A stretch of 43,369 nucleotides of DNA from Bacillus sp. ISL-55 (GCF_018613155.1 NZ_JAGGQU010000033.1:1-43369); one strand, 5' to 3'; shown: positions 13,918 to 22,257, numbered from the stretch's first letter. The notes: generated from the sequence alone by a model not told the origin. Numbers and translations: made by a program.

Positions 13918-16269
13918 ATGAACCATAACAAATCTCTCGAAGACTGGATTGCAGAGTGCATTCAATTGAGAAATGAGAATGCCTACCTTAAAAGGCAAAT
14001 TGCTAGTCTTTTACAAAAGGAAAATCCAAAACTTAATATTATAAATGAACCTTATTTCATTACGAAACAATCCCCTCTTGAGGCAAAAGTACAGCTATAC
14101 AGAAGTCTTTTCAAAGGGAGACCGGACGTATATGCCCTTCGTTGGGAAGCAAAAGATGGCAGAGCAGGTTATTTGCCTGCTTGCGCCCATGAATGGGATC
14201 GACCGATTTGTCAAAAGCCAGAAATAAAATGTTCTGAATGCCTGAATCGTACTTTATTGCCTCTTACTAACCAGGTTGTTATTTCCCATCTAAACGGTGA
14301 GCATACAATTGGTTTGTATCCCATGCAGAAGGATGGCACGTGTTCATTTTTGGCTGTAGATTTTGACAAAGCTAACTGGCAAAAGGATGTCCAAGCATTC
14401 ATCCAAGTCTGTACCAATTTAGGATTGCCGTTTAGTATCGAGCGATCAAGATCAGGAAATGGTGCTCATGTTTGGTTTTTCTTTTCTGAGAAAATCGAGT
14501 CTAGTCTTGCTCGAAAGCTAGGCTATACCCTTCTGACAAAAACATTGGAGCATCACCACGAAATTGGCATGTCATCATTCGATCGTATGTTTCCCAACCA
14601 GGATACTCTTCCTAAAGGTGGATTCGGTAATTTAATTGCCCTTCCATTACAAAGACAGGCAGGTCTGCAAGGCAATAGCCTGTTTGTCGATGAGAATTTC
14701 AATCCTTATCCTGACCAGTGGATTTATTTATCCTCTGTAAAGAAGCTTTCTAAAAGAGAATTGATGAAATTCACCGATGATAGAAAATCACCAAGCCCTT
14801 TCTCAGTCAAGACAATTGACCTCGTCAAACCACTGGAAGCCTTTCCAGAGAGCATAACGGTACATATAAAAAACGGCCTTTATATTAATAAGCAATATCT
14901 GCCTTCGTCCCTTTTAGAAAAAATAATGACAACTGTTACTATTAAAAATCCCGAGTTCTATAAGGCTCAGTCTAGGAGACTGCCGACATCATCCATCCCA
15001 AGGGTAATCAAATGTTATACAGAGAATGAAAAATTTCTTATCCTCCCACGTGGCAGTAAGGCTGATTTAGACAAGTTGCTAGAGGATTCAGGAATTGAGG
15101 TTCTATACAAAGATGAAGCATTTGAAGGAGAGCCTCTCGAAACTCGATTCACTGGTCAACTGACATCCCAACAATCTGATGCCGTTTCTCAACTTCTGTT
15201 ACACGACAACGGTGTGCTGTCAGCCACTACCGGCTTTGGAAAAACAGTTACTGCGGCTGCGTTGATTGCAGAACGCAAGGTAAATACACTAATCATTGTC
15301 GATAAAACTCAACTGAAACAACAATGGATCAATCAACTTAAATCCTTCTTAACCTTACCTGAAAAGGAGATTGGCGAAGTGGGAGGAGGGAAACGGAGGA
15401 TTACTGGTAAGGTTGATGTGGTAACACTCCAAAGCCTCGCCTACAAAGGGGAAGTGAAGAGCTTTATCACCCAGTACGGACAAATCATAGTCGATGAATG
15501 CCACCATATTTCAGCCTTTACTTTCGAGCGAGTTTTAAAGCATGTACGAGCAAGATATGTTTATGGGCTAACAGCTACCCCTACCAGAAAAGATGGCTTG
15601 CATCCGATTATCTTTATGCAATGCGGACCAATCCGATATAAAGTCGATGCCAGAAGCCAGGCAAAAGTTCGTCCTTTTGTCCATAAACTTATCGTCAGGA
15701 CTACAAGATTCAGTTCTAAATCAGAAAACATCCAGGAGCTTTATAAACTTCTCTCAAAGGATGAAAAGCGTAACCAGATGTTATTTGATGATGTGTTACA
15801 TGCTCTTGAAGAAAAGCGTTCTCCTATCATTTTGACTGAGAGAATCGAACACCTGGAATATTTACATGATAAGTTCAAAGGCTTTGCTAAAAATATAATC
15901 ATGCTCTCAGGAAATGTATCTAAAAAGGAGCAAAAAGTCGCTTTAGATAGGCTTGTAAACACTTCTGATACAGAAGAACGCCTTGTCATCGCAACTGGAA
16001 AATATATTGGTGAGGGATTTGATGATGCACGGCTTGATACCTTATTTCTTGCTATGCCAATTTCTTGGAAAGGCACATTGCAACAATATGTAGGCCGCCT
16101 CCACAGGCTACATGATCAAAAGCAGGAAGTACGAGTATATGATTATGTAGATAAAAAAGTCCCCACACTTGAAAGGATGTTCGCCAAGAGACAGAGTGGA
16201 TATAAAACGATGGGATATGTTACAGCAGATCAAAATAAAGAGAATAACGAGCAGATGAGGTTGTTTTAA
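13918..16269 (+). CDS. TOTE-type archaeo-eukaryotic primase fused to an SF2 helicase
   Basis: The 783-residue protein has three parts. Residues 8-35 are a coiled coil. Residues 55-290 match the primase domain of TOTE conflict systems: a Cys/His cluster (C89, H91, C98, C105, C108), metal-binding D148-F-D150, S179-GNGA-H184, and the following FGNLIALPLQ. Residues 405-745 are a superfamily 2 helicase with TTGFGKT (437-443), DECH (526-529), TATP (552-555) and Q723-x2-GR-x2-R730. All catalytic positions are intact. The C-terminus is QMRLF, a sliding-clamp-binding pattern. No nuclease gene of a complete TOTE system is adjacent. GAAGAGG precedes ATG 13918. A priming and unwinding role in defence or repair is inference. 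Confidence 0.87.
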   Translation: MNHNKSLEDWIAECIQLRNENAYLKRQIASLLQKENPKLNIINEPYFITKQSPLEAKVQLYRSLFKGRPDVYALRWEAKDGRAGYLPACAHEWDRPICQKPEIKCSECLNRTLLPLTNQVVISHLNGEHTIGLYPMQKDGTCSFLAVDFDKANWQKDVQAFIQVCTNLGLPFSIERSRSGNGAHVWFFFSEKIESSLARKLGYTLLTKTLEHHHEIGMSSFDRMFPNQDTLPKGGFGNLIALPLQRQAGLQGNSLFVDENFNPYPDQWIYLSSVKKLSKRELMKFTDDRKSPSPFSVKTIDLVKPLEAFPESITVHIKNGLYINKQYLPSSLLEKIMTTVTIKNPEFYKAQSRRLPTSSIPRVIKCYTENEKFLILPRGSKADLDKLLEDSGIEVLYKDEAFEGEPLETRFTGQLTSQQSDAVSQLLLHDNGVLSATTGFGKTVTAAALIAERKVNTLIIVDKTQLKQQWINQLKSFLTLPEKEIGEVGGGKRRITGKVDVVTLQSLAYKGEVKSFITQYGQIIVDECHHISAFTFERVLKHVRARYVYGLTATPTRKDGLHPIIFMQCGPIRYKVDARSQAKVRPFVHKLIVRTTRFSSKSENIQELYKLLSKDEKRNQMLFDDVLHALEEKRSPIILTERIEHLEYLHDKFKGFAKNIIMLSGNVSKKEQKVALDRLVNTSDTEERLVIATGKYIGEGFDDARLDTLFLAMPISWKGTLQQYVGRLHRLHDQKQEVRVYDYVDKKVPTLERMFAKRQSGYKTMGYVTADQNKENNEQMRLF

Positions 16270-16292
16270 TAAACTCAATACACCATATATCC

Positions 16293-16321
16293 TTCTCATT
16301 TAGAATATTTTCCTATATAAT
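16293..16321 (+). promoter_or_regulatory. Candidate sigma-A promoter of an antisense RNA
   Basis: TTCTCA (16293-16298), 17 bases, then a perfect TATAAT (16316-16321) point rightwards, just past the stop of the primase-helicase gene. No plus-strand gene follows; the transcript would run into the 3' half of the minus-strand small gene. Confidence 0.5.
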
Positions 16322-16327
16322 GGATAT

Positions 16328-16456
16328 ATAAATAAAGAGAGAAGTGCTTCAACACTTCTCCCTGCAACCTCTACCGTCAGGGTGGTGGTTGTCATAATTA
16401 TCTTCGATGAGAACCACCCTTTTGCTTTCGACGGCCGCGGGTGGTTTTCTCTTTCT
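16328..16456 (+). ncRNA. Putative antisense RNA overlapping the 3' half of the small basic-peptide gene
   Basis: A start near 16328 is inferred from the promoter at 16293-16321. An end near 16456 is inferred from the perfect 8-bp stem AACCACCC (16412-16419) with GGGTGGTT (16439-16446), followed by TTCTCTTTCTC. The RNA would be about 125-130 nt and would cover roughly 60 nt of the coding end opposite it. Promoter and terminator are both read by eye; no expression data are available. Confidence 0.4.
16336..16361 (-). terminator. Terminator of the small basic-peptide gene
   Basis: GAGAAGTG and CACTTCTC enclose a six-base loop. On the minus strand TCTCTTTATTT follows, a fair T-rich tail. Confidence 0.6.
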
Positions 16457-16595
16457 CAAGAACTTTTCTCCGATAGACATGCGCACTAAGCTCACGCACA
16501 ACCCCCTTTAAAACTTCCTTGAGAAGATCGAGAATTGTCTCCATAGTTATCACCTCCTTATCCTTTAAGGAGAGGAGAATGACAACCAACCACCC
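16380..16595. repeat. 16-bp inverted repeats flanking the small basic-peptide gene
   Basis: GGGTGGTGGTTGTCAT (16380-16395) is the reverse complement of ATGACAACCAACCACCC (16579-16595) except for one bulged base. The two arms lie on either side of the 16398-16544 gene. In its mRNA the 5' leader can therefore pair with the 3' end, and the 3' arm can alternatively pair locally with GGGTGGTT. Confidence 0.75.
16398..16544 (-). CDS. 48-residue amphipathic, highly basic peptide (possible type I toxin)
   Basis: The peptide begins METILDLLKEVLKGVV, an amphipathic helix, and ends in a tail rich in Lys/Arg (RGRRKQKGGSHRR). The frame is open back to 16601, but AAGGAGGTGATAACT directly before ATG 16544 fixes the start. 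This ribosome site can be hidden by CTCCTT nine bases upstream of it, and the leader can pair with the 3' end. An extended -10 (TGATAGAAT, rc of 16619-16627) lies upstream. Tight structural control plus an antisense RNA is typical of type I toxins, but the peptide lacks the usual membrane helix. It may instead be an RNA-binding or mobile-element peptide. Confidence 0.6.
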   Translation of the reverse strand: METILDLLKEVLKGVVRELSAHVYRRKVLEKEKTTRGRRKQKGGSHRR

Positions 16596-16814
16596 ATACA
16601 ATATTCAGCTGCATTTATATTCTATCACTATATACCGCTCTGAAATTTTATCATTGTTCGACAAATTTCGTATAAAGACGCTAATCGTATAAGGGGCTGT
16701 CCTCCTCTTTCTCTACTTTTTTAATTCATTAGTCAGGCTGAATTTCAAGAAAGAATTGACGAATCTTCTTCAACAAAGAATGAAAGCATACGCTACATCC
16801 CCATGCTCATGTGG

Positions 16815-18020
16815 TCATTCTTCCATCTCCAGCTGAAATCCCTGAACTCTTAACTTCTTCTCCAGCTGCTCTATATGTTCATGGTCCTTCGTTTCAACTG
16901 ATAACTCCAGCTGAGCAAACCCTGGATAGATATGCTTGCCGATCCGGTTAAGGTTGACGGATTGGATGTTTGCGTTCAGTTCAGTTACAGAGCTCAGCAC
17001 TCTTTGCAGCTCTCCTGGCTTATCTTTTAAAGTGATCGTAAAATGGGCGAATCTCCCTGATTCAACGAGTCCGCGCTCAATGATCCGGGAGATAAAATTG
17101 ACATCCACATTTCCCCCGGTTAAAATAACGGCAACCTTCTTACCGCTAAGCTTCACTTTATCGTAAAGCAGTGCAGCAAGCGGGCTTGCACCGGATCCCT
17201 CGACCAGCAGCTTATTTCGCTCCAGGACAAGAAGCATGGTTCGGGCTATTTCCATCTCGTCCACACAGAAAATGTCATCAACATAATTTCTAATGATCTC
17301 AAAAGTCTTTAATCCGGGCTTCTGAACAGCGATTCCATCTGCCATCGTTGGGGCTGCTTCAACAGCGACTGGTCTGTTCTCTGTTAACGACTGTTTCATG
17401 CTTGGACATGCAAGCGTCTGGACTCCATATACCTTAATGTCCGGTTTCTTCTCTTTCACCGCTAACGCGACACCTGCAATAAGCCCTCCCCCGCCAACAG
17501 GGCAGACAATCGCCTCGACATCCGGCAGCTGATCAAGTATTTCCAAACCTACTGTTCCTTGTCCGGCAATGACTGCTTCATCATCAAAGGCATGGATAAA
17601 AGTGGCGCCAACTTTTTCTTTCAGCTCCAATGCAAAGGCAAGGGCTTCATCAAAAACTGCCCCTTCGAGTATGACTTCAGCTCCGTATTGCCGTGTTGCC
17701 AGCACCTTGCTGAGAGGCGCACCTTTCGGCATGACAATTGTGCACCGAATGCCAAGCATCTGGCAGGAATACGCCACACCCTGGGCATGGTTCCCGGCTG
17801 AAGCTGCCACAACCCCATTTTGAAGCTGTTCAGGAGGCAAAGATATTAGTTTATTATAAGAACCCCTAACCTTGAAGGACCCTGTCTTTTGCAGGTTTTC
17901 AAGCTTCAAATATACTTCATTATTCGAGAGATTGCTGAACGTTTTAGAGTAATCAAGAGGAGTCGTATGTACAATTCCCTTCATTTTTTCCCGCGCTAAA
18001 ATGACATCATCCAAGCTCAT
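16815..18020 (-). CDS. ilvA: Threonine ammonia-lyase (threonine deaminase) with C-terminal ACT domain
   Basis: The enzyme converts threonine to 2-oxobutanoate and ammonia, the first committed step to isoleucine. The 401-residue protein has the PLP lysine in TGSFKVRGSYNKL (K50), the phosphate-binding loop PVGGGGLIAGVAL (about 178-190) and a single ACT domain (about 325-400). It is therefore the medium form with one regulatory domain rather than the long form with two. A single ACT is consistent with effector control, isoleucine or valine being the usual ones. GGGGGACTGG precedes ATG 18020. ilvD lies 12 kb away with its own T-box; this gene shows no T-box in its short upstream region. Confidence 0.93.
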   Translation of the reverse strand: MSLDDVILAREKMKGIVHTTPLDYSKTFSNLSNNEVYLKLENLQKTGSFKVRGSYNKLISLPPEQLQNGVVAASAGNHAQGVAYSCQMLGIRCTIVMPKGAPLSKVLATRQYGAEVILEGAVFDEALAFALELKEKVGATFIHAFDDEAVIAGQGTVGLEILDQLPDVEAIVCPVGGGGLIAGVALAVKEKKPDIKVYGVQTLACPSMKQSLTENRPVAVEAAPTMADGIAVQKPGLKTFEIIRNYVDDIFCVDEMEIARTMLLVLERNKLLVEGSGASPLAALLYDKVKLSGKKVAVILTGGNVDVNFISRIIERGLVESGRFAHFTITLKDKPGELQRVLSSVTELNANIQSVNLNRIGKHIYPGFAQLELSVETKDHEHIEQLEKKLRVQGFQLEMEE

Positions 18021-18219
18021 TTCCAGTCCCCCTAATTCCCTTTAATTTCTTTTTATGTTGCTCAGGGAGAGGAAAAGTATGTAAATGGGGAATCGCGGGA
18101 TCACCCACTGTCTCACAAGTCCTCATATGCTTTAAACAAGAATCCTCTCCTCAATTACTGACCGCAAACAGTATGGTACAATGCTGAAAAGGGTTCATCC
18201 ATGGAGGAGGACGGGTAAA

Positions 18220-18624
18220 GTGGCATTTTTCATTTCCTTTATATTCATTGTGATTTCGGTATTCATTTCCCTCATTTTTAAAAATGAACTGGAGCGGATG
18301 TTCCTTAGCGGAAAGGAGTTTTTCGCTTTTCACATCTGCAATGGGCTGATCATCTTGATGGTGGCATTTGCTTCTCAGGCGGTTATGATAAGATATGTTT
18401 TCGAGCAGCCATTTCATATCATCAGGGATGTACTGATCCTCATCGCCATCATTTTACCTGTTTATATTTCCGGTCACTTAGCCTTTGAAAAATACAAAGC
18501 CGTCTACCGCAAATTTTCAGCCGCAGAGAACGGGAAAGTACTCGTACTGAACGAAAAGTATCTGAAAAAGAAAAAGCGGTTTAAAAGCCTCAAGCAGTAT
18601 AATGCCATGTCCAAGGAAGACTAA
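18220..18624 (+). CDS. Small three-helix membrane protein, unknown function
   Basis: The protein of 134 residues has three hydrophobic helices (about 2-20, 36-55 and 69-91) and a cytosolic, lysine-rich C-terminal tail of about 40 residues (KYLKKKKRFKSLKQY). The frame opens at ATG 18181, but I place the start at GTG 18220 because GGAGGAGG lies 9 bases upstream of it while ATG 18181 has no ribosome site. The positive tail fits a positive-inside topology. It lies divergent from ilvA, with a good terminator downstream. I do not recognise a family. Confidence 0.7.
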   Translation: MAFFISFIFIVISVFISLIFKNELERMFLSGKEFFAFHICNGLIILMVAFASQAVMIRYVFEQPFHIIRDVLILIAIILPVYISGHLAFEKYKAVYRKFSAAENGKVLVLNEKYLKKKKRFKSLKQYNAMSKED

Positions 18625-18635
18625 CTATAATATGT

Positions 18636-18669
18636 AAAAAGACAGCGAAACGGATTCGCTGTCTTTTTT
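18636..18669 (+). terminator. Intrinsic terminator after the three-helix protein gene
   Basis: AAAGACAGCGAA pairs with TTCGCTGTCTTT around a four-base loop, followed by TTTTTT. A close copy of the stem recurs at 23011. Confidence 0.9.
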
Positions 18670-18702
18670 AAGGTTTACTAAAGAACGCCCCACGTCTCAC
18701 AT

Positions 18703-19179
18703 TTACCCACTAATAGGCAGCACGGTGGAGTCTTTGATTCCCCTTAAAGCCAGACTTGTCTGGATCTTGGTGATCCCCAGTTCATTCAGCCCCCTGATGA
18801 ACATCTCCAGCCCTTTGCGATCTTTGCAGGCCACCTTTAACAGATAATCATACTCCCCGGTGAGGCAATGGCACTCTAAGACCTCTTCCATTCCATCGAG
18901 GGTCTCTTCCAATGATTCCAGCTTTTCTAACTGATGCATATTGGTGCTCATAAAAACAAAGCACAGTAAATCAAAGCCGAGCTTCTCGTGATTCAAAATC
19001 GCGACCTGCTTTTTGATATATCCTTCACCTTCGAGCCGCTTGATTCTGGCGTGAACGGCCGGCGCAGATAAATTCACTCGCTTCGAGAGTTCCAGATTGC
19101 TTAACTGAGCATCCTTTTGCAATAAATCCAGGATTTTAATATCCACATGATCCAAAACCTTGCTTACCACTGATTCCAC
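18703..19179 (-). CDS. Lrp/AsnC-family transcription regulator
   Basis: The 158-residue protein has the AsnC helix-turn-helix (DHVDIKILDLLQKDAQLS... ELSKRVNLSAPAVHARIKRLEGEGYIKK, about 10-60). A ligand-binding RAM domain follows (about 75-150: CHCLTGEYDYLLKVACKD). Such proteins form dimers and octamers and respond to amino acids. The start is GTG 19179 behind GGGGG. It is divergent from an EamA-type exporter (19387) across a very AT-rich spacer of about 200 bp, so control of amino-acid or metabolite export is the likely job. The effector is unknown. Confidence 0.92.
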   Translation of the reverse strand: MESVVSKVLDHVDIKILDLLQKDAQLSNLELSKRVNLSAPAVHARIKRLEGEGYIKKQVAILNHEKLGFDLLCFVFMSTNMHQLEKLESLEETLDGMEEVLECHCLTGEYDYLLKVACKDRKGLEMFIRGLNELGITKIQTSLALRGIKDSTVLPISG

Positions 19180-19386
19180 GGTTGAACCCCCTTTTTAAAA
19201 ATTAAAAACCCAGCGAAACAACGACCAGAATTTGAATATATTAAATTATATTTCTATTATACTTTTATTTATTTTGAATTAAATCAATTATACAAAATTA
19301 TCTTTTGTCATTTGCGGAAAATGTTAAAATAATTCATATAGCGTAAGTCATTGTGCACAATGGCTCTGATCAGGGGGCCAAATGAC

Positions 19387-20334
19387 ATGAAATATTATTT
19401 ACTATTACTTTTAACGAGCTTTCTTTGGGGCGGAAATTTTATCGTGGGGAAGACGCTTGTAGACCATGCTTCTCCAATTACCTTGACTATTTTACGATGG
19501 GCCATCGCGATCATCTGTCTGATTCCGCTTGTCTGGTGGAAAGAAAAAAAGCTGATCCCGCCAAAAGAATCCCTTCTGCCACTGTTTATAATGGGAGTCA
19601 CCGGGGTTGCCTTATTTCAGGCATTGCAATTCATGGCACTCGAAAAGACTTCGGCAACGAACGTTGGCTTGATCTCGACATTGAATATGTTTTCGATTGC
19701 GGCATTCTCTTTCTTTTTTTTAAAAGAAAAGATCAATAAACTTCAATTCCTTTCAATGATTCTCTCCCTATTTGGGGTTCTGCTCGTCCTTTCAAAGGGG
19801 AATTTGGATGTATTGTTTTCCTTGCAGTTTAATAAAGGCGACCTTTATATGATGGCAGCTGTGGGAATGTGGGGGATTTATTCGGTCAGCAGCAAGTGGG
19901 CGATGGCGACCGTTACACCGATGATGTCCATCCTCTACTCCGGTATTTTCGGCCTGCTCGTCTTGCTGCCTTTTTCCATCGATGATTTCACGGTAACCAA
20001 CTTGAATTCCTCCTTTATGCAAGGCATTTTATACACAGGCCTTGTCTCGACCGTGCTTTGTATGGTTCTCTGGAATATCGGAGTCAATAAACTGGGACCA
20101 AGCACTTCCGGGTTATTCCTTAATTTCAACCCCATCTTTACCGCTGTCCTGGCATTTGCTTTTTTAGGAGAGAACATGACCTGGATCCAGGCCGCTGGCA
20201 GCGTCATTGTAATTGCAGGCTGCTTGTTATTTACACTTTTGAAAAACAAGCCTGTCAGGTTCAGGGTTCCGGCTTCTGTCCGTATTTTATCCGGTGAAAA
20301 TAGCAAAACGAAAAAAGTGCCTGTTCCCCGATGA
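19387..20334 (+). CDS. EamA/DMT-family metabolite exporter
   Basis: The 315-residue protein has ten membrane helices in two EamA halves. Half one starts LLLTSFLWGGNFIVGK and half two starts GDLYMMAAVGMWGIYSVSSKWA. Drug/metabolite transporters of this kind usually export amino acids or related compounds. The frame opens further upstream, but ATG 19387 is chosen because AGGGGG lies 9 bases before it. The neighbouring divergent Lrp-type gene suggests amino-acid-linked control. The last ten codons (KTKKVPVPR) coincide with the terminator stem of the convergent ASCH gene, so the C-terminal tail is partly dictated by that hairpin. Confidence 0.9.
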   Translation: MKYYLLLLLTSFLWGGNFIVGKTLVDHASPITLTILRWAIAIICLIPLVWWKEKKLIPPKESLLPLFIMGVTGVALFQALQFMALEKTSATNVGLISTLNMFSIAAFSFFFLKEKINKLQFLSMILSLFGVLLVLSKGNLDVLFSLQFNKGDLYMMAAVGMWGIYSVSSKWAMATVTPMMSILYSGIFGLLVLLPFSIDDFTVTNLNSSFMQGILYTGLVSTVLCMVLWNIGVNKLGPSTSGLFLNFNPIFTAVLAFAFLGENMTWIQAAGSVIVIAGCLLFTLLKNKPVRFRVPASVRILSGENSKTKKVPVPR

Positions 20335-20342
20335 ACAGGCAC
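20311..20342 (-). terminator. Terminator of the ASCH gene, lying inside the end of the EamA gene
   Basis: GTGCCTGTTC (20317-20326) pairs with GAACAGGCAC (20333-20342). The T run appears only on the minus strand, so it serves the ASCH gene ending at 20344. It spans the stop codon of the EamA gene and shares its stem style with 7501-7553. Confidence 0.85.
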
Positions 20343-20343
20343 T

Positions 20344-20769
20344 CTATACCTCATACTCCCATAGCCCAAGCCTTCCTTTTGCCGGAATGAAGCTGTCCAG
20401 CATCTTCATATCGCGGACTTCCCAGACATACCCTCCCACTTTATAATCACCGAGGAAGTAGTCATTGCCTGATACCGTCCTTCCATCCTCCAACACAGCC
20501 CATGTCTCATTGTTTTCCATTACTCTCAAACAATTTTTAAGCTCGCAGACAGCAATGATGACGCCAGTTGGGAGATCCTCTGTCTTGTAGCCATGCTTTA
20601 AAAGCAGCGACTTGATGGCCACATGGCTGCAGACTCCCTTATCGATCTTTTTGCTGGTGTGAATCGCAAAAGGACCGCGATACTTCGTACTCCAGGACCT
20701 CGTTTCATATTGAGCTTCGCGCAGGACAAACAGACTCGCCCAGGGCTGAATCATCGATAACACCTTCAC
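20344..20769 (-). CDS. ASCH domain protein
   Basis: The 141-residue protein matches the ASCH fold: KVLSMIQPWASLFV, then YETRSWSTKYRGPFAIHTSKK, then GVIIAVCELKNC, ending in WEVRDMKMLD and GRLGLWEYEV. ASCH domains bind RNA or modified nucleosides; some cleave acylated cytidine, others act as coactivators. The start is set at GTG 20769, because AGGTGG lies a few bases upstream and family members begin MKVLS-x-QPWA. The open frame continues to 20817 without an obvious ribosome site. It is convergent with the EamA gene, with only 9 bases between the stops. Confidence 0.85.
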   Translation of the reverse strand: MKVLSMIQPWASLFVLREAQYETRSWSTKYRGPFAIHTSKKIDKGVCSHVAIKSLLLKHGYKTEDLPTGVIIAVCELKNCLRVMENNETWAVLEDGRTVSGNDYFLGDYKVGGYVWEVRDMKMLDSFIPAKGRLGLWEYEV

Positions 20770-20927
20770 TCCAATCACCACCTGCCTCAGAACAACTTTT
20801 TCTCTATAGCGTTCCACCGCAATCGCAAAAAAACACAGGACGTTTCTCCTATGTCTATTTCAGCTATTTATGGGTCGGTGGTAGATTGTTTCGAGTGATA
20901 CAGAAATCCCCTCCCATGCCCCAATAG

Positions 20928-22163
20928 CTATTTTCCGCAGCATTTTTTATACTTCTTCCCGCTTCCACAAGGGCAGGGATCGTTTCTTCCGGCTTTTTTC
21001 CTAGTGTTCATATCAATGACATTCGACGGAATCTGTGGGTGATTGAACGGCATAGCCGGTAATGGATTTAGGTGCTTTTTCTCTTTCCTTCGTAACTCTG
21101 TCGGGGTATAACCCTTCAATATCCACATGCGTGTATTGTTGTGGACGTTCAATACGTATCCGGTTAACTCCTGCATGAATTTCATGGAGGGAATCTCAAG
21201 CATGCTTTGTAAATAATCCGTCATCATTGAAGGGTCGGCATCCGAATTGATGATATTGATAAGTTGTAACGCGATTTCTTCAAGTACTTCTTCGGTCAGG
21301 TTATAGCACTCCGACAAGAACCGCAAGAACTTCACCATTTCCGGAGATTGATCAATAAAACCAGGTTCTCCTGCTTTTAATAGCTGTTTTTTTGTAAAAG
21401 GATAGTAATCTAAATCCGGTCTCGCCTCGTGTTCCTTTATGATATCTCCTGACTTAAGAATGCTGTCATTGGTGATATATCCACCATATGAATAAGGCAA
21501 AATTCTTATTTTTTGATAATAGTCTTCAGCTGAGGCAATGACGGCATAATATTTCCTGATATCAACATCACCCTCCGTAAATGCTTCAACCTTTTCAAGC
21601 ATTTCCGAAGACTTCATTACTCCATAGTAATAAATCATTCCGTGGACCAGCTTAACCCATTCTGTATTTTTGCGTATAGTGTCTTGCAACTTCACTTCGT
21701 CAATTTCTGAGAACACATCAATAATTTCTACCGGCACCATTAAATGCTTTTCCCCATCCTTTAAAACAGGAAACACCACTCCAGCGTCCCTGAGAGATGT
21801 AATCTTGGAGATCGGGAACCCATCATCCACTGGCATCAAACCGGCATTTTTGATGATCATTTTAATTAAATCGTATCTTTCCTTGTCGTAAGTTGACATT
21901 ATCTTGTCGAGCCGTGAAGGAATTATACGGGCCAGCTCCACAGCCAGTTCCGCTTTTTTCAAAGAACTCATTCCGCTCAGTCCAAGTTGCTTACGGATAT
22001 CGTCTAATTCGATTTTTGTCAGCATAGGCAAAGCATCAATCAGCCGGTACGGTTGGTCAACCTGTTTCCAGAGTCTTTCATCCTGTTTCATTTTTAGCCC
22101 CTGGTGATGCTGCTTCGCACGTTCCATTGCATTGATCAATTGATTCACTGTTTTTTGGTCCAT
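20928..22163 (-). CDS. SEC-C zinc-motif protein with N-terminal SAP/Rho-N-like segment
   Basis: The 411-residue protein ends in GRNDPCPCGSGKKYKKCCG, the SEC-C zinc-binding motif (CPCGSGK-x4-CC) also found at the tip of SecA. Residues 45-85 (LTKIELDDIRKQLGLSGMSSLKKAELAVELARII) resemble a SAP or Rho-N helix-extended-helix nucleic-acid-binding fold. The 300-residue middle is helical and has no family I can name. Start ATG 22163 is set by AAAGGAG six bases upstream; the frame opens earlier at 22211. Members with this layout are common in Bacilli as uncharacterised proteins. Zinc binding is known for the motif, and the target is unknown. Confidence 0.8.
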   Translation of the reverse strand: MDQKTVNQLINAMERAKQHHQGLKMKQDERLWKQVDQPYRLIDALPMLTKIELDDIRKQLGLSGMSSLKKAELAVELARIIPSRLDKIMSTYDKERYDLIKMIIKNAGLMPVDDGFPISKITSLRDAGVVFPVLKDGEKHLMVPVEIIDVFSEIDEVKLQDTIRKNTEWVKLVHGMIYYYGVMKSSEMLEKVEAFTEGDVDIRKYYAVIASAEDYYQKIRILPYSYGGYITNDSILKSGDIIKEHEARPDLDYYPFTKKQLLKAGEPGFIDQSPEMVKFLRFLSECYNLTEEVLEEIALQLINIINSDADPSMMTDYLQSMLEIPSMKFMQELTGYVLNVHNNTRMWILKGYTPTELRRKEKKHLNPLPAMPFNHPQIPSNVIDMNTRKKAGRNDPCPCGSGKKYKKCCGK

Positions 22164-22257
22164 AACTAACTCCTTTGCCCCATTTTTCTTGCAAAAGGGC
22201 AGCTTATTCATTAATAATACTATAACGATTTCAAATTCTGTTTTGAAGCCATAAACT

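Noticed and set aside
16579-16692. 38-codon plus-strand frame with AGGAGAGGAG upstream
   Set aside because: The ribosome-like bases are the reverse side of the small gene leader hairpin, and the peptide has no recognisable features.
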